Of a stretch of 64,000 bases of DNA, positions 26,110 to 36,624 are shown piece after piece (position 1 is the stretch's first letter; each line of letters begins with the position of its first letter). The DNA is from JBFMEX01 sp040752215 (GTDB lineage: Bacteria > Pseudomonadota > Alphaproteobacteria > Rhizobiales > Hyphomicrobiaceae). The position numbers were made by a program, and so were the translations under genes. A model generated the notes under the pieces. The model was given only the letters and a program-made list of their open reading frames with translations. It was not told the DNA's origin and did not search any database. The stretch is from positions 47,710-111,709 of the forward strand of contig JBFMEX010000067.1 of NCBI GenBank assembly GCA_040752215.1. The letters run 5' to 3'.

Positions 26110-26820
26110 TTATTCCCCGGTCGCCTCGTGAACCATCGCAGCAAGGCGGTCCACGTCCTTGACCACGAGACCGCGGCCGCTTCGCTCCAGCAAGCCGAGA
26201 CGGGTCAGTCGATTGAGCTCGCGTGTTACTGCTTCCCTATGCGTGCTCGTGCGGTTGGCGATCTCAGCATGGGTCGGAATCGCAGGAATTCGAGCCGATT
26301 TTCCCTGCCTTGGAGCAACTTTGGCCAGGCGCAAGACCTCGGCGTCGATGCGATTTCCGACCGGAAGCACGCTGAACTCGTAGACACGGGTGGTCAATTC
26401 TCGGACTTTGGTTGCAAGATGCAGCAGCAGCGCCTGCGCGACCGCGGGCTCGGAAAGGACGTCCGCTCTGAACTTGGCGGCAGGAATGGAGGACACCGAG
26501 CAAGACGTTCGGGCTTCGACACTGGCCGAGCGCGGCGCGCCGTCGATTGCCGCAACCTCGCCGAACATGTCGCCGGGGCCAAGGTCGCAGAACGTGACAG
26601 ACTTGCCGCCCATCGAGTAGATCGTCACGCGCGCCTGACCTTCGATGATCAAGAACACGTCGTTCGAGGCGTCGAGATGGTTGACGATCAGCTCGCCGGC
26701 ACCGAAGCGGCGCATGGTCCAGTGCTTCTGCAGTTTGGCGAGCGTCTCCGCGGGCAGATGCTTGAATGCCGGAATGGCAGCGATCGGATTTGACGGCTCT
26801 GGGCCGCGTGGTTGTGACAT
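26110..26820 (-). CDS. Crp/Fnr family transcriptional regulator, probably cAMP-binding
   Basis: This 236-residue regulator has an N-terminal cyclic-nucleotide-binding beta-roll (about residues 20-140). Its phosphate-binding cassette reads GDMFGEVAAIDGAPRSASVEA, keeping the Glu and the Arg-Ser pair used by cAMP-bound CRP. A dimer helix and a winged HTH follow (THAEIANRTSTHREAVTRELNRL, about residues 180-205). There is no FNR-type cysteine cluster. Two cysteines are present (FCDLG, TSCSV) but not in an Fe-S arrangement. An adenylate-cyclase-containing operon lies 458 bases away, divergently transcribed, so a cAMP-dependent partnership is plausible. Confidence 0.9.
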   Translation of the reverse strand: MSQPRGPEPSNPIAAIPAFKHLPAETLAKLQKHWTMRRFGAGELIVNHLDASNDVFLIIEGQARVTIYSMGGKSVTFCDLGPGDMFGEVAAIDGAPRSASVEARTSCSVSSIPAAKFRADVLSEPAVAQALLLHLATKVRELTTRVYEFSVLPVGNRIDAEVLRLAKVAPRQGKSARIPAIPTHAEIANRTSTHREAVTRELNRLTRLGLLERSGRGLVVKDVDRLAAMVHEATGE

Positions 26821-27278
26821 CGCCTGCTCCTCGACGTACCCAAAGAGCGGAATTTCGGTATCGAAGGCACGACTCCTCGCAGCGCCGATCGGCAGCTCAT
26901 CGATCTAGCCGGCAGAACGCACCGCCAAGAAGGTTTCCGATCGTACGGGCTTGCGAGGTGGCGCCGGGGGATCTTCTCGCCGTCGATGGCACGCGGGTCG
27001 AAATATAACCAATTATAATCTACACCTGCTGCCGATCCGCTCCCAGAGCCGAGAGCGCTGGGCACCGTGGTCGGTAGTTCAGCATCCTGTCAATACCTGT
27101 CGACAAGCGATGGGGCGCACCCGGACCGCGAGGCCGGAGTAATCGTAGAGCGCGCCCTGATGGCTCGCACGCTCGCCCATCGCGAGGTTCCATGGTAGAA
27201 ACGTGTCGCCTTTCGCGAGATTGACGCCTGCCCGCATGAATTGCTCGCGCCGTTTGTTGTCCACTGGGAGCCGGTCCT
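26821..27278. other. Divergent control region between crp-like gene and sensor kinase operon
   Basis: No gene is firmly supported. A locally AT-rich patch at 27000-27020 (AATATAACCAATTATAATC) is a likely promoter. A leftward frame across 27079-27318 has somewhat protein-like content (AKGDTFLPWNLAMGERASHQ) and could be a remnant, but overlaps the kinase start. Confidence 0.4.
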
Positions 27279-30011
27279 GTGGGAGACAAAGCCAAAGCGC
27301 GCCTGACCGACATTCCAACTCCCCGCGGGGGAGCGACCGACGCCGAGCTGAGACGACGCCAGGATGAACTGACGGCTGCCCAGGAGCGCCTGCAGCACGT
27401 GCTCGCCGTCTGTCCTGCGATCGTGTACAGCACGCTCGCGTCGGGCGATTATTCGTGCACGTTCGTCAGCGAGAACATCTTGCCGGTGCTGGGGTACACG
27501 CAGCGCGAAATGCTCGATGACCCCGACTTCTGGACCAACGGGCTCCATCCCCAGGACACGCGCCGGGTGCTCGCGGAAATGTACCGGCTCATCCCCGAAG
27601 GCGGGGGCATCCTCGAGTACCGCTTTCGGCATCGGGACGGGCACTACCGCTGGTTCCAAGACACATTCAAGACAGTCTACGACGATTCCGGCCAGCCTCT
27701 CGAAATCGTCGGGTCCTGGGCAGACATCACACAGCGCAAGCTCGCCGAGTCGTTTCAGACTCTCTATCAAGCCAGCTTCAGGATCCGCGCGCCGCTCGGC
27801 CTGAAGACGTGGTTCGATGGCTTCCTTCGGACCGCTCAAGACGTCTTGCACCTGGACCGGCTGACCATTCTGCTCGCCGATCCCGAAGGTAAGTGGCTTC
27901 AAGCGGTAGCGAGCACCGAAACGGAGCAACCGCTGGAGAGCATCCGGGTTCCCATAGGTCCGAACGGCGGAGGGTTGGCCGCAGCCTACCAGAAACAGAG
28001 CGCGGTCATTTGCGATGGACAGGCCCCGGTGCCCGAAGCGCTGCGACTGAAGCCGCCATATGACCGGATCGAGGCCTTCCGCTCGCACGTCTTCGCCATC
28101 GTTCCTCTGCTCCTGCAGAACCAGACGATCGGCGTGCTGTCGGCAGGCTGGAAGGGGAGTCGACCCTTCGATCCGGCGGCGGTGGCGGCGTCGGTGGAGC
28201 CACTGCAGTTGCTTGCGACACAGGCCGCAGTGGCCACGGAGCATTCGCGTCTGTATGCCGCCGCCCAGCCGGTGCTGAGACGGTCGCTTCGATTGACCGA
28301 GGTCTACCCGGCGTTTGCGGCGGCGGTGAAGGCGCTGCTCGCCTACGACCGAATCGGAGTAGTCGTTCCTGAAGGCGACAAGCTGGTCATGGCGCTATCT
28401 GTGGCCGATCCTCCGCTAGCGTCATGGGAGGGACAGTCGTGGCCGAGCGCGGAGGGCACAGCCGGAGGATGGGTGCTCCAGGAACGCAGACCACGCCTTG
28501 TCCGCGACCTGTTGGGTGAAAAGGAGCACTCGTTCTCCGACGACACGTTCATGATCGAGGAGGGTGTTCGCTCGACGCTCATGTTGCCGCTGCTTGCGGG
28601 CGACGAGCCGGTCGGGTTCTTCTTTCTCGATAACCGGACGCCGGGCGCCTACACGGAGCGCGATCTCGAGCTTCTCGATCCGGTTGCCCAGCAGCTCGCG
28701 CTGGCGATCCAGAACAACCGTCTCCTCAAGGAGCTGCAAGAGCAGAGTCGAGAGCTCGCGCGATCGGTCGAGGAGCTGAAGGTGCTCGGCGAGGTGGCAC
28801 AAGCGGTCAACTCGAGCCTCGATCTGCCGACCGTTCTCACCACCATTCTGGTCCACGCGGTCGCGCTCTCTGGCACCGACGGAGGAGCGATCTACGAGTT
28901 CGACGAGGCGCGCGGGACATTCGTCGCCCGCGCGACACACGGGATGGACGACGAGCTCGTCCGCGAGTTGCGCGCAAATCCCGTGCGCATTGGCGAGGGG
29001 GCGGTCGGCAGGGCGGCGGTGACCCGCAAGCCGATCGCATTTCCCGACATCGAGGTGGGCGACTACGAGCCACAACTGCGCAGCTTGCTGACGGAGGCCG
29101 GATTCCGGGCAATTCTCAACGTACCGCTGCTCAGGGAGGATCGCCTGTTCGGTGGGCTCGCCGTGTGCCGCAAGGCGCCCGGTGATTTTCCGCCCGCCGT
29201 TGTCGAGCTGCTGAGGACGTTTGCCGATCAATCCGTGCTGGCCATTCAGAACGCCCGGCTGTTCCACGAGATCGAGGAGAAGGGTCGCCAGCTCGAAATC
29301 GCCAGCAAGCACAAGTCGCAATTCCTTGCCAACATGAGCCACGAGCTGAGAACGCCCCTGAATGCAATCCTCGGCTACACAGAGCTGATCCTCGACAACA
29401 TCTACGGCGACGTCTCCGAGCAGATTCGGGATGTGTTGCAGCGCTTGGAGAAGAACGGCCGCCACCTTCTCGGTCTCATCAATGAGGTTCTCGACCTATC
29501 CAAGATCGAAGCGGGATCGTTGTCCCTGGTCCTGACGGATTACTCGATGAGAGAGGTCGTGCAGGCGGTCGCCAATCTCATCGAGCCGCTTGCAACCGAG
29601 AAGGGGCTTGCACTCAGCGTGGATATCGCGGCGGACCTTCCGCCGGGTAGAGGTGACGAGCGCCGCATCACCCAGGTGCTGCTCAACCTGGCCGGAAACG
29701 CCATCAAGTTCACCGACGCGGGCGAGATCCGGCTTGCTGCGACCGCCGCCGACGGTGCTTACCTCGTGTCGGTTTCCGATACCGGACCCGGGATCGCAGA
29801 GCCCGATCAAAAGCGAATTTTCGAAGAGTTCCAGCAAGCCGAAGGCTCGAGCACGCGCGCAAAAGGAGGCACGGGACTGGGCCTGTCGATCGCCAAACGC
29901 ATTGTCGAGCTGCACGGCGGACGGATTTGGCTGGAATCGACTCTCGGAACGGGGTCCACGTTCCGGCTCTCGTTGCCGGTTCGCGTCGAGGGTTGTGCGG
30001 AGGCCACATGA
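27279..30011 (+). CDS. Multi-sensor hybrid-type histidine kinase (PAS-GAF-GAF-GAF-HisKA-HATPase)
   Basis: A 910-residue soluble sensor kinase. A PAS/PAC domain covers about residues 35-150 (VSENILPVLGYTQREML, HPQDTRRVLAEMY, RFRHRDGHYRWFQDTF). Three GAF-like domains follow at about 155-320, 325-475 and 505-655. The phosphoacceptor is His688 in FLANMSHELRTPLNAILGY, and the ATPase domain has the N-box NLAGNAIKFT and G-boxes SDTGPGI and GGTGLGLSIAKRIV. No membrane helix is present, so the signals are cytosolic (small molecules or redox). The start is GTG with GGGAG eight bases upstream. The stop overlaps the next receiver gene (ATGA), which is the likely phosphotransfer partner. Confidence 0.93.
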   Translation: MGDKAKARLTDIPTPRGGATDAELRRRQDELTAAQERLQHVLAVCPAIVYSTLASGDYSCTFVSENILPVLGYTQREMLDDPDFWTNGLHPQDTRRVLAEMYRLIPEGGGILEYRFRHRDGHYRWFQDTFKTVYDDSGQPLEIVGSWADITQRKLAESFQTLYQASFRIRAPLGLKTWFDGFLRTAQDVLHLDRLTILLADPEGKWLQAVASTETEQPLESIRVPIGPNGGGLAAAYQKQSAVICDGQAPVPEALRLKPPYDRIEAFRSHVFAIVPLLLQNQTIGVLSAGWKGSRPFDPAAVAASVEPLQLLATQAAVATEHSRLYAAAQPVLRRSLRLTEVYPAFAAAVKALLAYDRIGVVVPEGDKLVMALSVADPPLASWEGQSWPSAEGTAGGWVLQERRPRLVRDLLGEKEHSFSDDTFMIEEGVRSTLMLPLLAGDEPVGFFFLDNRTPGAYTERDLELLDPVAQQLALAIQNNRLLKELQEQSRELARSVEELKVLGEVAQAVNSSLDLPTVLTTILVHAVALSGTDGGAIYEFDEARGTFVARATHGMDDELVRELRANPVRIGEGAVGRAAVTRKPIAFPDIEVGDYEPQLRSLLTEAGFRAILNVPLLREDRLFGGLAVCRKAPGDFPPAVVELLRTFADQSVLAIQNARLFHEIEEKGRQLEIASKHKSQFLANMSHELRTPLNAILGYTELILDNIYGDVSEQIRDVLQRLEKNGRHLLGLINEVLDLSKIEAGSLSLVLTDYSMREVVQAVANLIEPLATEKGLALSVDIAADLPPGRGDERRITQVLLNLAGNAIKFTDAGEIRLAATAADGAYLVSVSDTGPGIAEPDQKRIFEEFQQAEGSSTRAKGGTGLGLSIAKRIVELHGGRIWLESTLGTGSTFRLSLPVRVEGCAEAT

Positions 30012-30385
30012 GCAAACGCATCCTGGTCGTCGAGGACCATGAGGACAATCGCCGGATCCTGCGGGACCTACTTTCGAGCGCTGGCTACGAGATGCTCGTC
30101 GCTGAGACCGGGCTCGACGGAGTCGCCATGGCTGGCCAGCACCGTCCGGACCTCATCCTGATGGATATCCAGCTTCCCGAGATCGACGGCTACGAGGCGA
30201 CGCGCAGGATCAAGGCAGACCCGGCGCTCAGTTCAATCCCGATCATCGCCGTCACGTCATACGCACTGAGTGGTGACGATCGCATCGCGCTGGAGGCTGG
30301 GTGCTCCGCCTATGTCACCAAGCCCTTCAGCCCCCGCCAGCTCCTCGCCAAGATCAAAGAGCAACTCGCCTCGGCCGACTCGTGA
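30008..30385 (+). CDS. Single-domain response regulator (CheY/DivK-like receiver)
   Basis: A 125-residue receiver domain with nothing else: acidic pair in VVEDHEDN, phosphoacceptor in ILMDIQLP, Thr/Ser switch in AVTSYAL and the conserved lysine in YVTKPFS. Sequence flavour is close to DivK-like single-domain receivers. It overlaps the sensor kinase by four bases and precedes the receiver-cyclase by ten, so it probably shuttles phosphate between the kinase and other proteins in this unit. Confidence 0.93.
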   Translation: MSKRILVVEDHEDNRRILRDLLSSAGYEMLVAETGLDGVAMAGQHRPDLILMDIQLPEIDGYEATRRIKADPALSSIPIIAVTSYALSGDDRIALEAGCSAYVTKPFSPRQLLAKIKEQLASADS

Positions 30386-30395
30386 AGGCGTTGAC

Positions 30396-31511
30396 GTGCA
30401 CACACCGGCACAAATCCTGATCGCCGATGATAACCCGGACAATCTCAACATTCTTCGGGCTCGCTTGGCTGCGCACGGCTACGAAGTCGTGACGGCGATG
30501 AACGGCGAGGAGGCACTTGCCCTGGTCAAGCAACGGCAACCGGACCTGATTTTGCTGGACTACATGATGCCGGTGATGGACGGCATCGAGGTTTGCCGGC
30601 GCATCAAGGGCGACCCGGGAGTCCCGTTCACCCCTATCATCATGGTGACGGCGAAGGCGGGGACCGAAAGTGTGATTGCGGCGCTCGATGCCGGAGCGGA
30701 CGAGTATCTCTCGAAGCCGATTGATCAAGGTGCGCTTGTCGCCCGGGTGAAGTCGATGCTGCGCATCAAGGCTCTGACCGATACCGTGCAGCAGCAGGGG
30801 GCGGAGCTCGCCCGCTGGAACGCAGCGCTCGAGCAGCGCGTCGAGGCGCAGCTCCAACAACTCGAGAGACTGTCGCAATTGAAGCGGTTTTTCTCGCCGC
30901 AGCTGGCGGAGGCGATTGTGACCGGTGCGTCGGGAAACCCGCTTGCAAGCCACCGTCGTGAGATCGTCGTCGTCTTTCTGGACCTGCGGGGGTTCACGCG
31001 GTTTGCCGAGACCTCCGAGCCCGAGGAGGTGATGCAAGTGTTGCGCGGCTATCATTGCGAAATGGGCCGGCTCATCCTCGAGCACGAGGGAACCCTCGAG
31101 CGCTTCACGGGCGACGGCATGATGATCTTCTTCAACGATCCGGTCGTCGTTCCCAATCCCGCGGAGCGGGCCGTGCGTATGGCGATCGCGATGCGCGACC
31201 GCGTTGCTCATTTGGCTATCGGTTGGCGCAAGCGCGGCCTCGACCTAGCCCTTGGCATCGGCATCGCACAGGGCTACGCGACCATCGGGGCGATCGGGTT
31301 CGAGGGGCGTCTCGACTATGCGGCGATCGGCACCGTCACCAACCTCGCGGCGCGCCTGTGCGGTGAGGCAAAGGGCGGAGAGATCCTGACGAACAGCAGG
31401 ACGCTCAGCGAGGTCGAGCAGCTTGTCGAGGCGACACCGGTCGGCGAGTTGCAGCTGAAGGGCCTTGCCCGGCCGATTGCGGTTGCGAGCATCACAGGTC
31501 TCGCGCGCTGA
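30396..31511 (+). CDS. Response regulator fused to class III adenylate/guanylate cyclase
   Basis: A 371-residue protein. An N-terminal receiver (residues 1-120) has its phosphoacceptor Asp55 in LILLDYMMP and the lysine in YLSKPID. A coiled-coil linker follows (about 125-165), then a class III cyclase domain (about 185-365). The two metal-binding aspartates are present: Asp196 in VVFLDLRGFTRF and Asp240 in FTGDGMMIFF. The NxxAR motif is also present (TNLAARL). The residue normally lysine before the second Asp is arginine, as in some rhizobial cyclases, so ATP versus GTP use needs testing. The start is a GTG with AAGG seven bases upstream. It forms an operon with the kinase and receiver. Confidence 0.92.
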   Translation: MHTPAQILIADDNPDNLNILRARLAAHGYEVVTAMNGEEALALVKQRQPDLILLDYMMPVMDGIEVCRRIKGDPGVPFTPIIMVTAKAGTESVIAALDAGADEYLSKPIDQGALVARVKSMLRIKALTDTVQQQGAELARWNAALEQRVEAQLQQLERLSQLKRFFSPQLAEAIVTGASGNPLASHRREIVVVFLDLRGFTRFAETSEPEEVMQVLRGYHCEMGRLILEHEGTLERFTGDGMMIFFNDPVVVPNPAERAVRMAIAMRDRVAHLAIGWRKRGLDLALGIGIAQGYATIGAIGFEGRLDYAAIGTVTNLAARLCGEAKGGEILTNSRTLSEVEQLVEATPVGELQLKGLARPIAVASITGLAR

Positions 31512-31692
31512 GAGCACCGTCTTGACGATCGGTTTCCACCGCTGTCGAGGCCGATCCGGACCGCATTAGCTCGTGTGGCAAATGCCACATCGCGATTTCC
31601 CGCGATGCCTCATGATCCGTCCATCGCATCGACACCGGACCTCGGAAGTGATGCGACGCCAGACACGACATCGGATCAGGAGGAGCGGTATT

Positions 31693-32085
31693 ATGACCAC
31701 GACGAAGATCATCGTTGCGACTGCAATCGCCGCCGTTCTCTCGGCTCAGGGCGCGGTTTCGCTCCGCGCCGAGGAGCTTCGAGCGGTACAGACCATGAAG
31801 CCCCTTCACGGCATCAGCTTCGACATCGGCTCGAAGCGCGCCGTGAGCTACTACCTGAGCGACAAGGGCCGGTGCAAGCTCGTGCTGACACTGGCGACGG
31901 TGCCGAATTGGGACGAGGTGCCGAGCTTCACGTCGACGAGGTTCGAGGCGGCGATCCCTGGCGGTAAGGCGACGCGGTTCGTCTCGGACGAAGGCAAGTC
32001 GGTCGAGTTCTCCTGCCAGGAGAACGCCCAGGCAATGAGCGTGAACCCGGTCGAGAACGTGGCAGGCGCCGGGGCGCCACGTTGA
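31693..32085 (+). CDS. Small exported protein, function unknown
   Basis: A 130-residue protein with a signal peptide (IIVATAIAAVLSAQGAVSLRA). The mature part is a small beta-rich domain with two cysteines (GRCKL and FSCQEN) that could form a disulfide. The segment GSKRAVSYYLSDKGRCKLVLTLA is distinctive, but no family is recognised. AGGAGCGG lies just upstream of the ATG. A strong hairpin follows the stop. A cytochrome c gene lies downstream on the same strand. Confidence 0.7.
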   Translation: MTTTKIIVATAIAAVLSAQGAVSLRAEELRAVQTMKPLHGISFDIGSKRAVSYYLSDKGRCKLVLTLATVPNWDEVPSFTSTRFEAAIPGGKATRFVSDEGKSVEFSCQENAQAMSVNPVENVAGAGAPR

Positions 32086-32108
32086 GCCCACGTGATTGAA
32101 GGCGAGGG

Positions 32109-32142
32109 ACCGGAGGAGGTCGATCAAATCGTCTCCTCCGGT
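32109..32142. terminator. Strong hairpin, terminator-like
   Basis: ACCGGAGGAG pairs perfectly with CTCCTCCGGT, with an inner CGAT/ATCG stem around a CAA loop, 23 bases after the stop of the small exported protein. No U-tract follows, so efficiency is uncertain. Confidence 0.6.
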
Positions 32143-32210
32143 CACAGGAGCTGACGGCAAATCCCGTTGGCGATTCGATGCTGGAGATGCCAACTGTCGC
32201 GGAGGCGGTC

Positions 32211-32582
32211 ATGGCTCGAGCCACTTTTGTCGTAGCGCTAGCACTATTTCGGGCCATGGCGATGGATGCCTGGGCCAGTGACGGTGAGGGCAGGACCGCG
32301 TTCAATAACCACTGCCGCAACTGTCATTCCATCAAGCGGGGCGACAACCGCCTCGGGCCGTCGATGTATGGCATCTTTGGAGCCGAGGCCGGACAGGTGA
32401 GCGGATACCTTGGCTATTCTGGTGGACTGACTGGATTCAAGTGGGACGAGGCCACTCTGGACCGCTTCATCGCCGATCCCGCCTCCGTTTCGTCGGTCAC
32501 GACCATGATCTATCCGCCTGTCGGCGATCCAGTCGAGCGCAAGAAGATCATTGCGTTTCTGAGGGCGCTCTCCGGTCCTTGA
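32211..32582 (+). CDS. Small periplasmic class I c-type cytochrome
   Basis: A 123-residue cytochrome with a signal peptide (about residues 1-22, ending DAWA). It has one haem-binding CRNCH (Cys35-His39) followed by a GPSMYGIFGAEAGQVSGYLGYS region, and a probable axial methionine in TTMIYPP, as in mitochondrial-type cytochrome c/c2. It should carry electrons between periplasmic redox partners. The ATG at 32211 is chosen for GGAGG five bases upstream, and the frame opens slightly earlier. No oxidase or reductase gene is adjacent. Confidence 0.88.
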   Translation: MARATFVVALALFRAMAMDAWASDGEGRTAFNNHCRNCHSIKRGDNRLGPSMYGIFGAEAGQVSGYLGYSGGLTGFKWDEATLDRFIADPASVSSVTTMIYPPVGDPVERKKIIAFLRALSGP

Positions 32583-32794
32583 CGGCTATGCGGACCGACG
32601 GCCGATCGACGACGAGCCGCAGCATGGGTACCGATTGGCTCGCAGCTGCAATGTCATCCTGACGATCATCGAAAGCGGACGCGGCTGCAGGATACCTGCT
32701 CTTCCCATGCGTCTTGCCGCTATTGGTCACCGATCCTCGCCTCGCGGGCTCCGATCTCGCGTCCAGTGCGCGCAGGCGCCGACGCGACGAGCGA

Positions 32795-34597
<1,803 letters not shown>

Positions 34598-34774
34598 GGC
34601 GGGCTAGATACCACCCACTCCCGTCATTCAAAAGCGGCATTTCGCGCCCGGTTGGGGGCATTGCAGGCGCCGCCGGTCCGACGGGCATCAGCGTGCGCTT
34701 AGACCAATCGGTGCTTGCGCCGTGCCCTGCCGGACGCGTAACTACGCTATTACCCCCAGCAAAGGAGACCCCCC

Positions 34775-35344
34775 ATGGCGACGAAGTCGACGGGTGGCAA
34801 GACCGATTTTCCGGGTGCAGGTGGCGCCATCGACGCCAAGACGCGCGAGGCGTTCAACGGCGCCATCGACGCCATGGCCGAGTGGCGCGAGGAGATGGCC
34901 GGCTCGACCGAGCGCTACTCCAAGAAGGTGTTCGACAAGATGGGCGTCGCGGCGCGCGCCATGGGCTGGCCGGATGAGCTGATCCAGGCCACCCGCGAGC
35001 AGATTGAGCACGCCTCGAAGCTGCAGATGCACATGCTTGACCAGGTCATGGACGCTTGGCAGGAGCAGTTGAAGGCGCCGGGTTCGAGCGCATTCCTCGA
35101 GCGCATGACGACCGGCAAAATGCCGTCATTTCCCGGCATGGAGGCGTTCCAGCAGGTGATGTCGCAGATGCAGGGGATGCCCGGAATGAGCGGAGTGGGC
35201 ATGGCGCCGCTGCAATTCTGGATGCAGGCGGCGGAGATGTGGCAGAAGAGCTGGGCGTCGGCGATGTCGATGTGGATGTCGAGTCTCCCCGGCATGCCGG
35301 GAATGGCGGGCATGCCTGGGCTCGATTCCAAGGATGAGCGCTAG
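34775..35344 (+). CDS. Phasin-like or uncharacterised helical protein with Met/Gly/Pro-rich tail
   Basis: A 189-residue cytosolic protein. The first 110 residues are amphipathic helix (AMAEWREEMAGSTERYSKKVFDK, ASKLQMHMLDQVMDAWQEQL). The second half is rich in Met, Gly, Pro and Trp (MQGMPGMSGVGM, LPGMPGMAGMPG), with about 25 methionines in total. Amphipathic helical proteins of this size often coat polyhydroxyalkanoate granules (phasins), and a 3-hydroxybutyrate dehydrogenase gene lies 11 kb away. No decisive phasin motif is visible, so the call is tentative. AAAGGAG upstream supports the start. Confidence 0.55.
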   Translation: MATKSTGGKTDFPGAGGAIDAKTREAFNGAIDAMAEWREEMAGSTERYSKKVFDKMGVAARAMGWPDELIQATREQIEHASKLQMHMLDQVMDAWQEQLKAPGSSAFLERMTTGKMPSFPGMEAFQQVMSQMQGMPGMSGVGMAPLQFWMQAAEMWQKSWASAMSMWMSSLPGMPGMAGMPGLDSKDER

Positions 35345-35421
35345 ACGTAAGCTCGAGGTGGGCGATCGAGGCGCGGCTCGCGGCTTCAGTGTCGCGGGCC
35401 GCCGTCGTACTGTGGAGACGC

Positions 35422-36441
35422 TCACGCCTCGGCGTCGAAAGGCCGGGCCGAGCCGCGCAGGCGTGCGGTGAGACCCGCCATGCGCTGGCGCGCGAGGTCG
35501 GCGCTGGCGGTGAACGGCCTGAAATAGATCGTCGCCAGGGAGCGGAACTCTGTCGTCTCGGGGCCGATGCCGAAGCGCTCGACCTCGCGCCCGTTCGGGA
35601 TGTGGATGGTGCCGAACATGTGGTCCCATACCGCCAGCGAGCCACCCATGTTCTTGTCGAAGTGAGCCGGGTTGTCGGAGTGGTGGATCTGGTGCATCGC
35701 CGGGCTGATGACCCACCGCTCGACCGCCGGGCCGAAGCTGACCCAGAACGGGGAGTGGCGCAGCACGCCTCCGGCGAGGTTGAAGGCGACCAGGAAGGCG
35801 TTGGCGCCGAACACCGTGACGAGCGTCAGCTGATCGCCGAAGAAGGCGACGAACAGGCCATTGACCACGCCGGCGCCGATGGCGATGACCGCCGAGGTGA
35901 TCAGGATCTCGACCGGATGAATGCGCTCCGACGTGGTGAAGTTCAGCACCTCGGCGGAGTGATGTACCTTGTGGAACTCCCACAGCTCGGGAACCTTGTG
36001 CATCAGGTAGTGCAGCCACCAGCGCAGGAAGTCGTCGACCAGGAACAGCGTCAGCGTGAGCGCGAGGCCGACCGCGAGCGCGGAGCCGTCGGTCACGGTG
36101 CCGGCGACGCCGAGCGTGCCCAGCGTCTCGGCGACCCAGGCGGCGATCGGGCGCCAATTGAGGAACGCCCATGACAGCACGGTGAACTTGAGCGCGGCGG
36201 TGATGACGAGGATCCAGTAGTCGTTCTGGGCGCTGCGGCTGCCCCACACATTGGGGTCGAGCAGCATGTCGCGGAAGGGCGCATTCGGCTCGCGCTTGTG
36301 ATAGACGTAGGCCGCCATCACGATGCCGGTCAGGCAGTAGACCCAGTAGAACCGCGAGTCGCCCTCACGGGCGAACGAGTACAGCGGGGCGAGCGGCGTG
36401 ATCAGCAGGATCTGCAGCTTGGCGAGCAGCCAGTCGAGCAT
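35422..36441 (-). CDS. Sterol desaturase / fatty acid hydroxylase family membrane enzyme
   Basis: A 339-residue membrane protein with the di-iron histidine boxes of the family: HYLMH, HKVHH and HQIHHSDNPAHFD, between hydrophobic helices. The tail after about residue 270 carries the final catalytic segment (NMGGSLAVWDHMFGTIHIP). These enzymes use oxygen and a reduced carrier to hydroxylate or desaturate lipids in the inner membrane. The substrate (fatty acid, hopanoid, carotenoid or sterol) cannot be assigned. It stands alone, divergent from the mbfA-like gene. Confidence 0.9.
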   Translation of the reverse strand: MLDWLLAKLQILLITPLAPLYSFAREGDSRFYWVYCLTGIVMAAYVYHKREPNAPFRDMLLDPNVWGSRSAQNDYWILVITAALKFTVLSWAFLNWRPIAAWVAETLGTLGVAGTVTDGSALAVGLALTLTLFLVDDFLRWWLHYLMHKVPELWEFHKVHHSAEVLNFTTSERIHPVEILITSAVIAIGAGVVNGLFVAFFGDQLTLVTVFGANAFLVAFNLAGGVLRHSPFWVSFGPAVERWVISPAMHQIHHSDNPAHFDKNMGGSLAVWDHMFGTIHIPNGREVERFGIGPETTEFRSLATIYFRPFTASADLARQRMAGLTARLRGSARPFDAEA

Positions 36442-36577
36442 GGCGGCATCCTTCGGACGCGAGATGAGCCGGATGCGGAGAGCCTAGAGCGGCATCCTCA
36501 AAATCCTCTTAAAACTGGCTGCGACAACTCGACGGCCGCGGACCCCGCAGCTTGACGAAGGGAGCTTGCGACCCATA

Positions 36578-36594
36578 TTTAGAACCATTCTAAA
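36578..36594. promoter_or_regulatory. Irr-type iron control element (ICE box) upstream of mbfA
   Basis: TTTAGAACCATTCTAAA: perfect inverted arms TTTAGAA and TTCTAAA around CCA. This has the form of the ICE motif bound by the rhizobial iron regulator Irr. It lies 31 bases before the mbfA start, and mbfA is a known Irr-repressed gene in Bradyrhizobium and Agrobacterium. Confidence 0.8.
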
Positions 36595-36624
36595 CTAATT
36601 CACCAGCCGAACGAGAGGCTGCCC

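Noticed and set aside
27079..27318. Possible leftward small gene before the sensor kinase
   Set aside because: Some protein-like content, but it overlaps the kinase start, has no clear ribosome-binding site and no recognised family.
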